Assembly: GCA_945873015.1 (NCBI GenBank) | Contig: CAMCBY010000191.1 | Span: 1-7,650 of the forward strand | DNA length: 7,650 bases | From: Klebsiella pneumoniae | Lineage (GTDB): Bacteria; Pseudomonadota; Gammaproteobacteria; Ga0077536 | Direction: 5' to 3' | Shown: positions 1-6,019 of the stretch, piece by piece | Position numbering within the stretch: the first letter of the stretch is position 1 | Layout of the letters: each line of letters opens with the position of its first letter | Program-made: the position numbers and the translations under genes | The notes under the pieces: generated by a model | What the model was told of the DNA's origin: nothing | The model's input: only the letters and a program-made list of their open reading frames with translations | Databases searched by the model: none

Positions 1-1
1 G

Positions 2-496
2 GAGGCGCGCGAGGTGCAATTGGCCAGCCTCGAATTGCGCGTGCGCCTGGATCGTGTCGACCGCCTCGACGACGGCAGTGAGGTGATCATCGACTACAAA
101 ACCGGGCGCTGTTCGCGCAAGGACTGGCAGGGGCCGCGTATGAACGAGCCGCAGTTACCGCTTTATGCGGTGGCGGGCGAGTCGCCACACACCCGCGCCA
201 TCGCCTACGCGCGGGTCGACAGTGTCAAACCGGAATGGCTGGCCAGTGATTATGAGGATGAGGCGCAGTGGGCGGCATTGTGCGCGGACTGGTCGGCCGA
301 TCTGGCGCTGCTCGCTGCGGAAATTTCCGCAGGTTTTGCACTGGTCAATCCCAAACGCGGCGCGCAGACCTGCCGGGTTTGTCCGTTCGATTTGTTGTGT
401 CGGGTGCGGGACATGAGCCACTTCGGCGTCGACGATGACGAGCCCGACAGCGACGTCGATGCGGACGCCGGGGAGGGCAGCCATGACGAACAATGA
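2..496 (+). CDS. AddB-like PD-(D/E)XK nuclease family protein, 3' end only
   Basis: The reading frame is open from the first complete codon of the window, so this is the C-terminal 164 residues of a longer gene that begins upstream. It shows a RecB/AddB-type nuclease core. A segment reading LRVRLDRVDRLDDG leads into VIIDYKTG (Asp and Lys codons at 92-94 and 98-100), and the QLPLYAV helix follows with the Gln/Tyr of the family's Q motif. Near the end is C-x2-C-x5-C (Cys codons at 371, 380 and 398). This matches the three C-terminal cysteines that, with one upstream cysteine, hold the 4Fe-4S cluster in AddB; the fourth would lie outside the window. The last 25 residues are strongly acidic. Next to an AddA-like helicase-nuclease, the likely role is the AddB-like partner in double-strand-break end processing, as in the AddB-related 'probable DNA repair protein' family. 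Whether it keeps a degenerate helicase domain cannot be seen. The GTG at 14 is internal and not the start. Confidence 0.85.
   Translation, partial: EAREVQLASLELRVRLDRVDRLDDGSEVIIDYKTGRCSRKDWQGPRMNEPQLPLYAVAGESPHTRAIAYARVDSVKPEWLASDYEDEAQWAALCADWSADLALLAAEISAGFALVNPKRGAQTCRVCPFDLLCRVRDMSHFGVDDDEPDSDVDADAGEGSHDEQ
471..477 (+). promoter_or_regulatory. Ribosome binding site of the AddA-like gene
   Basis: GGGAGGG lies 5 nt before the ATG at 483, inside the end of the upstream nuclease gene. It decides the start: the in-frame ATG at 435 has no such site and would add 16 residues that do not resemble the family. The arrangement fits translational coupling of the two repair genes. Confidence 0.7.
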
Positions 497-3400
497 CGGC
501 GCCGCGCGCGCGGCGGCACTGGATGTCTCGCGCTCATTTGTCGTACAGGCACCGGCCGGTTCGGGCAAGACCACGCTCCTGACGCAGCGTTTGCTGCGCC
601 TGCTGACCACCGTGCGCCAGCCCGAACAAGTGCTTGCGATTACTTTCACGCGTAAGGCCGCCGAGGAAATGCGCGCGCGCCTGATCGCCGCCTTAGAGCT
701 TGCCGGCGAACCGCGCCCTGATGATCCGTTCCGCGCTGCGACCCATGACTATGCGAGTGCGGTGCTCGCCCACGACCGCGAACGCGGTTGGGACCTGCGC
801 GCGCAGCCGTCGCGTCTGCGCATCATGACCATCGACTCGTTGTGCCAGAGCATCGTACGACAGGCGCCGATCAGTGCGCGTCTGGCGAGTGTGCAGAGCG
901 TCGAAGAAGATGCTGCGCGGCTGTATCGCGAAGCGGCGCGAGAGACCGTGTCCGGTATCGCCGACAATGCGCAATGGAGCGCCCCGCTCGCGCAACTGCT
1001 GGCGCATTTCGACAACGACTGGAACAAGCTCGAAGATCTGCTGGCTGCGATGCTGGCGCGCCGCGATCAATGGTTGCGCGTGCTGCACAAGGGCGCCGAG
1101 CTGGAGGCCCTGGAGGCCGGTTTCGCGCGGCTGGTAACGAGCGATCTGAAACGCCTGCGTGAGTTGTTCGGACGCGCCGAGATCGATCTCGCGGCTTTGC
1201 TGGCGGGTGCCGATGGTGCCGCCTGCCAACTGGCGGCGGACGACCTTGGCGAGCACCCGTTGTTGGCGCTGGCTGGTATCGCGGCGCTGCCGGGTACCGC
1301 GCGCAGCGCGCTGCCGGTGTGGCAGGCGCTGGCGCATTTGCTGCTGACCCAGCAGGGTGAATGGCGTCGCGCGCTGAACAAGAATCTGGGCTTTCCCGCC
1401 GGCAAGGCCCACGCTGCCGCCAAGAGCGCGATGCTCGACATCATCGCGCGCCTGCGCGACGTGCCGGCGCTCGATACGGCCTTGAAACGCGCGGTGGAAC
1501 TGCCGCGCGAAATGTTCGGTGCGGGCGAAAGCGCACTCGTGGCGGCGCTGATCGCGGCCTTGAAACTGGCCGCTGCGTTGTTCGATGTGCAGGGTCGGCG
1601 CGCGGGGCGTGTCGATTTCACCAGTTTTGCGCTGGCCGCCGAGGCCGCTCTCGGCGCGCCCGAGCAGCCCACCGAACTTGCCTTGCAACTCGACTACCGC
1701 CTGCAGCATTTACTGGTCGATGAAGTGCAGGATACCTCGCTCACTCAGTACAAACTGATTGAAGCCCTGACAGCGGGCTGGGTACCGGGTGATGGCCGCA
1801 GTCTGTTCCTGGTCGGCGACCCGATGCAGTCCATCTACCGCTTCCGGCAGGCCGATGTGCGCCTGTTTTCGGATTTGCTGCGCGGCGCGCCACTCGGCGG
1901 ACTGGTGCTGGAATGCCTGAAGTTGTCGGTCAATTTCCGCGCCCAGGCGGCGCTGGTCGAGTGGATCAACAGCGTGATGCCGGTAGCCTGTGGCAGCGTT
2001 GCAGCATTCGATGTGCCGTTCGTCGCGCAAGCGGCGGTCAAACCGCCCTTGGCCGGGGTGTGGCAGGTGCATGCCGGCCTCGACAATGACCGCGCCCGCG
2101 AGGCGGCCGAGGTGGTGGCATTGGTCGAGGCCATGCGCGTGGCGCAACCGCAAGCCAGCATTGCCATCCTGGTGCGCAGTCGCAGTCATCTTGGGCGCGT
2201 CACGGCCGACCTGGTAGCGCGCGGCCATGCCATTGCTGCACGTGAGATCGAAGCGCTCGGGGCACTGCCCTGTATCGCCGACCTGCTCGCGCTCACACGT
2301 GCACTGCTGCACGAAGCGGACAGCGTCGCGTGGTTGGCCGTACTGCGTGCGCCGTGGTGCGGCGTCACACTCCCCACCCTGCAACGCCTGACCGCGCGCC
2401 ACGGCACGGTGTTGGAAGTCATGCAGGACAGCGCCTGGTGTGCCGCCCTGCCGGCCGATGAGCAGGCGCGTCTGCAATGTGCCGGTGTGGTGCTCGCGCA
2501 AGCTTTGGCCTGCGTTGGACGCGAGCCGCTGACCGCGCTGCTCGAACGTTGCTGGGTGGCGCTCGGTGGGCCGGCGCTGCTCGACAACGAAGCGCGATTT
2601 GCCGATGTGCGGGCGTATTTCGAGCTGCTTGACGGGCTCGACGACGGTCACACACCGCTCAGTGTTGAACGTCTGGCGGAGCAGTTGGCGGGCCGTTATT
2701 CGAGTCCGCCGCCGGCCGCTGACAGCCGTTTGCAAGTGATGACCATCCATCGCGCCAAGGGCCTCGAATTCGATTACGTGATAGTGCCGGGCTGTGGGCG
2801 TAAACCGCAGGCCGACGACAAGCCGCTGCTGGCGTGGCGCGAACATCATGATGCCGATGGTGAGGTATCCCTGTTGCTGGCACCGTCGCCGGCCAAAGGC
2901 GAAAGTGCGTGGTTCAAATATCTGTGCGCGCGCGATCGTGAAGATGTGGCGGCTGAAGCGGTGCGTCTGTTGTATGTGGCGCTGACCCGCGCCAAACGTG
3001 AAGTACATCTGCTTGGTCATGTCACGGCCAAGGACGACGCACCGCCCAAGGCCGCCAAGGGCTCGTTTTTTGCGATGCTGTGGCCGGCGATCGAAGAAGC
3101 GGTGTTGGCACGCCTCGTATCGACACCCGCACCGCTGCCCGGCGCACAAGTGCGCAGCCCAGGCACTCCCTTGCGTCGTTATGGCAGCGGCAGTGCGCCG
3201 CAACTTGTGTTTGTGGCTCCGCTGCCGGGCGACGATGTGCCGCTCGAATTCGATTGGGCCGGCACCACTGCCAAACACATCGGCACGGTTGCCCATCGTT
3301 TATTGCAGGAGTGGTCGCTCGATGGCGGTGTGCGTGACTGGAGCGCGGCGCTTGAGAGTTTCGCGCGCGGCCAGTTGCGCGCACTCGGCGTGGCGCGGGA

Positions 3401-3788
3401 CGAACTCGACGGCGCGGTGCAGGAGATCGCCCGTGCGGTCGAGGTCATCATCAACAGTGAGCGCGGTCGCTGGTTGTTCGCCGCCGACCAGACCGAGGTC
3501 GAGACCGAGCTCTGTCTGGTGGTGGTCGAACAGAGCGAAGCGGCGCGGGTCATCATCGACCGTACCTTTGTTGACCCGCAGGGACGACGCTGGATCATCG
3601 ACTTCAAGACCGGCAGCCATCGCGGAGGTGCGCGTGAGGCTTACCTCGATTCAGAACTCACGCGCTACCGGCCGCAACTCGAACGTTACGGGCGCATCAT
3701 GGCCAGTCTCGACGCCCGCCCCATCATGCTCGGGCTGTATTTCCCGTTGCTCGACGGCTGGCGCGAATGGCCGGCGCCCAGCCACTGA
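483..3788 (+). CDS. AddA-like UvrD/RecB-family helicase-nuclease (double-strand break repair)
   Basis: This is a complete 1101-residue protein. It carries every superfamily 1A helicase motif: Walker A QAPAGSGKTT (Lys29), motif Ia AITFTRKAAEEM, Walker B DEVQD (413-417), motif III GDPMQSIYRFRQAD (445-458), motif IV NFR (484-486), motif V TIHRAKGLEFDYVIVPG (about 754-770) and motif VI RLLYVALTRAKRE (828-840, with Arg836). The C-terminus is a RecB-type nuclease: GTVAH (His938), IIDR (Asp1026), IIDFKTG (Asp1040, Lys1042) and QLERY (Gln1065, Tyr1069). All expected catalytic residues are present. Such enzymes unwind and degrade DNA from double-strand ends to prepare a 3' strand for RecA. The gene overlaps the AddB-like gene by 14 bp, so the pair should be co-translated and form a heterodimer. 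AddA is preferred to RecB because of that partner and the absence of recC or recD in view. The 3' end runs convergently into the next gene. I see no terminator. Confidence 0.92.
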   Translation: MTNNDGAARAAALDVSRSFVVQAPAGSGKTTLLTQRLLRLLTTVRQPEQVLAITFTRKAAEEMRARLIAALELAGEPRPDDPFRAATHDYASAVLAHDRERGWDLRAQPSRLRIMTIDSLCQSIVRQAPISARLASVQSVEEDAARLYREAARETVSGIADNAQWSAPLAQLLAHFDNDWNKLEDLLAAMLARRDQWLRVLHKGAELEALEAGFARLVTSDLKRLRELFGRAEIDLAALLAGADGAACQLAADDLGEHPLLALAGIAALPGTARSALPVWQALAHLLLTQQGEWRRALNKNLGFPAGKAHAAAKSAMLDIIARLRDVPALDTALKRAVELPREMFGAGESALVAALIAALKLAAALFDVQGRRAGRVDFTSFALAAEAALGAPEQPTELALQLDYRLQHLLVDEVQDTSLTQYKLIEALTAGWVPGDGRSLFLVGDPMQSIYRFRQADVRLFSDLLRGAPLGGLVLECLKLSVNFRAQAALVEWINSVMPVACGSVAAFDVPFVAQAAVKPPLAGVWQVHAGLDNDRAREAAEVVALVEAMRVAQPQASIAILVRSRSHLGRVTADLVARGHAIAAREIEALGALPCIADLLALTRALLHEADSVAWLAVLRAPWCGVTLPTLQRLTARHGTVLEVMQDSAWCAALPADEQARLQCAGVVLAQALACVGREPLTALLERCWVALGGPALLDNEARFADVRAYFELLDGLDDGHTPLSVERLAEQLAGRYSSPPPAADSRLQVMTIHRAKGLEFDYVIVPGCGRKPQADDKPLLAWREHHDADGEVSLLLAPSPAKGESAWFKYLCARDREDVAAEAVRLLYVALTRAKREVHLLGHVTAKDDAPPKAAKGSFFAMLWPAIEEAVLARLVSTPAPLPGAQVRSPGTPLRRYGSGSAPQLVFVAPLPGDDVPLEFDWAGTTAKHIGTVAHRLLQEWSLDGGVRDWSAALESFARGQLRALGVARDELDGAVQEIARAVEVIINSERGRWLFAADQTEVETELCLVVVEQSEAARVIIDRTFVDPQGRRWIIDFKTGSHRGGAREAYLDSELTRYRPQLERYGRIMASLDARPIMLGLYFPLLDGWREWPAPSH

Positions 3789-4414
3789 GCGCAACGCCCG
3801 CGCAACCGCGCGAGCAGCGCACCGAGCAGCGGCGTAGCAAACAGGAAGAATGAGCCCGGTAAGGGGACTGGTTGCAGCTCACCTTCCAGCCTGACGTTGT
3901 CGAGGCGCAGCGTACCGGTGATGGCGGTGGCACCGCTGCCGCCGAGATCGAGCACCAGCTCACGGGCATTCGACAGCACCGCCAAGGCCACATCGAAACT
4001 GCGGAAGGTGCTGCTCACCGCGCCGAACGCGAGTGGTGTGCCGGCGTGGCTCAAGGTCCAGCCGTTGGGACCGCTCGCTGAACCACGAATGTCGAACAGC
4101 AGGCGTTCCAGCGCGAAGCGCTGACCGCCCGTCTGGTTCAGTACCAAGTGCAATTGGTTGGTGCCGGTGAAGCCGCTCGCCGACAGCGCTCGGCCGGGAT
4201 TACCGGCCAGGTCGCCGAGGCGACCGGCGTCGTCGCGCCACACCGCACTCAAAAGGCCGGGCGCGAGGGTGCCGGGGCTGGCATCGAAGGCGCCACTGGC
4301 GGTGTCGAAGGTAAAGGCGGCGAGTGTACTCGCGTGGCTCGTGGCAGGGACTGCAACGAAGCACAGACTTGAGATGAGACAGGCGCGCAGGCGCCGCGAT
4401 TGACGGATATCCAT
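3686..4414 (-). CDS. Secreted VPLPA-CTERM (exosortase-sorted) protein of unknown function
   Basis: This 242-residue protein begins with a Sec signal peptide: a basic n-region (RQSRRLR), a hydrophobic stretch, and a probable cut after SHA at residue 28. The middle (about 30-178) is rich in Gly, Ser, Thr and Leu, with alternating hydrophobic residues that suggest a beta-sandwich, ending in LRLDNVRLEG, a common closing strand in CTERM proteins. Residues 183-207 form a VPLPA/PEP-CTERM-type sorting signal: VPLPGS, a hydrophobic segment, then RLRGR. Proteins of this kind are processed by an exosortase at the inner membrane and exported, often in species that make exopolysaccharide. The ATG at 4414 is chosen because AGGGAG lies 7 nt before it; the TTG at 4420 is only 1 nt from that site. 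An unusual feature is the 34 residues after the sorting signal, which lie almost wholly in the antisense of the helicase gene (103-bp overlap, including the stop). I do not recognise the specific family. Confidence 0.8.
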   Translation of the reverse strand: MDIRQSRRLRACLISSLCFVAVPATSHASTLAAFTFDTASGAFDASPGTLAPGLLSAVWRDDAGRLGDLAGNPGRALSASGFTGTNQLHLVLNQTGGQRFALERLLFDIRGSASGPNGWTLSHAGTPLAFGAVSSTFRSFDVALAVLSNARELVLDLGGSGATAITGTLRLDNVRLEGELQPVPLPGSFFLFATPLLGALLARLRGRCAQWLGAGHSRQPSSNGKYSPSMMGRASRLAMMRP

Positions 4415-4421
4415 ATCCAAA

Positions 4422-4427
4422 CTCCCT
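4422..4427 (-). promoter_or_regulatory. Ribosome binding site of the CTERM gene
   Basis: On the - strand AGGGAG sits 7 nt before the ATG at 4414. This supports that start over the TTG six bases further upstream. Confidence 0.65.
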
Positions 4428-4437
4428 GTATTGGTTG

Positions 4438-4456
4438 CAACGCCGTCCTGGCGTTG
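4438..4456 (-). other. Leader stem-loop before the CTERM gene
   Basis: On the - strand CAACGCC and GGCGTTG form a perfect 7-bp stem around the 5-nt loop AGGAC. It lies between the candidate -10 box (4465-4470) and the ribosome binding site, so it would sit close to the 5' end of the mRNA. It could stabilise the leader or serve as an operator. There is no T-run after it, so it is not a convincing intrinsic terminator for the regulator gene upstream. Confidence 0.4.
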
Positions 4457-4464
4457 TGATTTGA

Positions 4465-4493
4465 ATTGTAGAACGGCCGCGGCTTGAGATCGA
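4465..4493 (-). promoter_or_regulatory. Candidate sigma-70 promoter of the CTERM gene
   Basis: In the 107-bp gap after the regulator gene, the - strand has TACAAT (4465-4470, 5 of 6 to the consensus -10). TCGATC lies 17 nt upstream (4488-4493, 3 of 6 to the -35). The -10 is good and the -35 weak. A start near 4458 would give a leader of about 44 nt containing the stem-loop. The box suggests the CTERM gene can be transcribed separately from the regulator. Confidence 0.35.
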
Positions 4494-4521
4494 GTCGCAG
4501 CGCGCCAGAACAGATGCCGGT

Positions 4522-5889
4522 CTAGATCGGGTCTTCGAGCTTGAGTGGCAGAGAGGCCGGGCCGGTTTCGACCTGATGGATGAGTTCAGACTGACGTTTG
4601 GCGCCGGTCTTGATGAAGATGTGTTTCAAGTGGGTGCGCGCGGTGTTGACCGCGATGCCGATGGTATGGGCGGCTTCTTCCAGACTGTGGCCGCTGGCCA
4701 GCGCCTGTACCAGTACGATCTCGGCGCGGGTCAGCCCGTAGATCTGTTGCAGCACCTGGCCCGACACCGGCCGGTAGCCCGGCGATTCAAAAACCAGCAG
4801 CGCCACACTCACCGTGCCATCGGCCGGCACCGGCGTGGCCACCAGGATCACGCGGCGGTCGTCTTCGGCGCGGATGGTGCACATTTCGCTGGTGACTTCA
4901 TCGGGCGCCTGCAGTTGCCCGCGCGCGGCGGCGCGTTGCACCACGGCGGCCAGCTTGGAGTGATCCTCTTCAGCGACAGCGCGCAGATGTCCGCGTGCGA
5001 CATTCACCGTCGGGTGGGCTTTCAGGATCTCATCGGCCAGATGATTGATGTAGAGCAGCTTCAATTGACTGTCGACCAGCACCACCGCCATCGGCAGCTG
5101 GTCAAATACAAAACGCAAAGCGTTACTGGCCAGCGACAGCGCCGCGACACTCGCGCGGGTTGTCGATTCACTCATGCGCAAGGCGATGCCGAAACACTGG
5201 CCACGCGCATCGACCAGTGGCTTCAAGCTGTCGTCGCCGCGTTTGTTGTCCGCCAGTACGGGCTGCTCGGAGTTGTTCTTGAAGGCACGACGCACCACCG
5301 CGCTGGCGTCGGCAGCATTCATCTCATAGAGCGTCATGAGAATGTTGGCCAGCGGCTGACCGACGATGCTGTCGCGGTTCCAGCCGGTCAGCTGTTCGGC
5401 ACGGCGGTTGACGAAGGTGATGCGCGCATCGCGGTCGGCGGTGATGATCGCTTCCTGATCCTTACCGTCCTGCCCGGCCGCCTGCAGGCTACGCGCCTCT
5501 TCCTGCTTGTGCAGGGCGAGGTTGATGGTGGTCAGCAGGTCTTTGGTGGTGAACGGCTTGTTGATGAAGCCGGCCGGCTGGGTGGCGCGGGCGCGATCGA
5601 GCAGATCGCGATCGGCATAGGCCGACACATAGACCACGGGGATATCGAATTGAGTGCGGATGCGATGTGCGGCTTCGATGCCGTCGATGCCATCGCCGAG
5701 GCGGATGTCCATCAGGATAAGGTCAGGGCGCAAATCGCGTGCGCGCTCTATCGCCTCGATCCCGTCCTTGGCGATCCCCACCACGTCGTAGCCGAGGCCG
5801 CGCAGACGCATGCGCAAGGCGCCCGCGACCGCGCGCTGATCCTCGACAACAAGAATGTTTGCTCCCGCCACGTTCGCTGTCACCGTCAC
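4522..5889 (-). CDS. Orphan response regulator: REC - PAS - PAS - LuxR-type HTH
   Basis: This is a 455-residue cytoplasmic regulator. Residues 11-130 are a receiver domain with acidic pair Glu16-Asp17, phospho-acceptor Asp61 (in LILMDIRL), Ser89 and Lys111 (NKPF). A short helical linker leads to a first PAS domain from about 145 to 240 (EAIITADRDARITFVNRRAE). A second, weaker PAS region spans about 265-380 (MAVVLVDSQLKLLYINHLAD). Residues 384-440 are a LuxR/GerE helix-turn-helix (LTRAEIVLVQALASGHS, recognition-helix region NTARTHLKHIF, then KTGAKRQSEL). No histidine-kinase domain is present in it or beside it. The expected role is a DNA-binding regulator that integrates phosphorylation with a PAS-sensed or protein-protein signal; targets and ligand are unknown. 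The GTG at 5889 is chosen because GGGAAG precedes it and a leader dyad ends just before. The GTG at 5883 is equally possible, since the same site lies 8 nt away. A TTG at 5928 would lie inside the dyad. Confidence 0.85.
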   Translation of the reverse strand: MTVTANVAGANILVVEDQRAVAGALRMRLRGLGYDVVGIAKDGIEAIERARDLRPDLILMDIRLGDGIDGIEAAHRIRTQFDIPVVYVSAYADRDLLDRARATQPAGFINKPFTTKDLLTTINLALHKQEEARSLQAAGQDGKDQEAIITADRDARITFVNRRAEQLTGWNRDSIVGQPLANILMTLYEMNAADASAVVRRAFKNNSEQPVLADNKRGDDSLKPLVDARGQCFGIALRMSESTTRASVAALSLASNALRFVFDQLPMAVVLVDSQLKLLYINHLADEILKAHPTVNVARGHLRAVAEEDHSKLAAVVQRAAARGQLQAPDEVTSEMCTIRAEDDRRVILVATPVPADGTVSVALLVFESPGYRPVSGQVLQQIYGLTRAEIVLVQALASGHSLEEAAHTIGIAVNTARTHLKHIFIKTGAKRQSELIHQVETGPASLPLKLEDPI

Positions 5890-5898
5890 TGCTTCCCA

Positions 5899-5939
5899 GC
5901 CGACTGATGAGGGTTCGCGCGAACGCAACGTCAGTCGGC
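5899..5939 (-). promoter_or_regulatory. Nested inverted repeats in the leader of the response-regulator gene
   Basis: The outer arms GCCGACTGA (5899-5907) and TCAGTCGGC (5931-5939) are a perfect 9-bp inverted repeat. Inside lies GTTCGCGCGAAC (5913-5924), a perfect 12-bp palindrome. The two centres differ by only half a base. The element lies between the -10 box (5943-5948) and the start codon, with one outer arm ending 1-2 nt before the GGGAAG ribosome binding site. It could be an autoregulatory operator for a dimeric regulator, or a leader RNA structure that limits ribosome access. Confidence 0.55.
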
Positions 5940-5942
5940 CGT

Positions 5943-5948
5943 ACTATA
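5943..5948 (-). promoter_or_regulatory. Candidate -10 box of the response-regulator gene
   Basis: The - strand reads TATAGT (5 of 6 to consensus). It is one of few AT-rich spots in this gap, about 54 nt before the chosen GTG. No recognisable -35 is found at 16-18 nt; that region overlaps one arm of the dksA stem-loop. Transcription would start near 5936, at the edge of the nested dyad. Confidence 0.4.
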
Positions 5949-5964
5949 CCGCATCCTGGAATCT

Positions 5965-5987
5965 GCGCCACGGCCTTGCCGTGGCGC
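5965..5987 (-). terminator. Strong stem-loop after dksA, probable terminator
   Basis: GCGCCACGGC and GCCGTGGCGC form a perfect 10-bp GC-rich stem with a 3-nt loop, beginning 32 nt after the dksA stop codon. On the - strand the next bases are AGATTCC, so there is no proper T-run. Termination may be inefficient, or the hairpin may mainly protect the dksA mRNA 3' end. Confidence 0.5.
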
Positions 5988-6019
5988 GGGACATCAACGC
6001 AACGTCGGTCGCGTTGGAT

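Larger units (their letters stand above)
5922..6010. repeat. Pair of 15-16 bp imperfect direct repeats flanking the dksA stem-loop
   Basis: AACGCAACGTCAGTC (5922-5936) and AACGCAACGTCGGTC (5996-6010) differ at one position, and the next base (G) also matches. They lie 74 bp apart. One is just after the dksA stop codon and one is in the response-regulator leader, overlapping the nested dyad. They bracket the stem-loop and the -10 box. They may be regulator binding sites or a trace of local duplication. Confidence 0.45.

Noticed and set aside
435..482. Earlier ATG at 435 for the helicase gene
   Set aside because: It has no ribosome binding site and would add 16 residues overlapping the upstream gene; the ATG at 483 has GGGAGGG at 5 nt.
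693..1709. A 338-codon open frame on the - strand
   Set aside because: It lies opposite the helicase N-terminal half; its Gln/Arg-rich composition has no recognisable motif. Shadow frame.
1710..3296. A 528-codon open frame on the - strand
   Set aside because: It is fully antisense to the helicase-nuclease gene, which has all family motifs. The translation is Arg/His/Gln-rich without domains, typical of a GC-rich shadow frame.
3789..3830. Possible bidirectional terminator between the convergent helicase and CTERM genes
   Set aside because: The sequence has repeated CGCGCAAC-like words but no stable stem followed by a T-run on either strand, and it is coding for the CTERM protein.
4476..4483. 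GCCGCGGC palindrome in the CTERM promoter spacer
   Set aside because: An 8-bp all-GC palindrome is common in DNA of this composition, with no further symmetry around it.
4576..5907. A 443-codon open frame on the + strand
   Set aside because: It is antisense to the REC-PAS-PAS-LuxR gene, His/Gln/Gly-rich, with no ribosome binding site or motif. Shadow frame.
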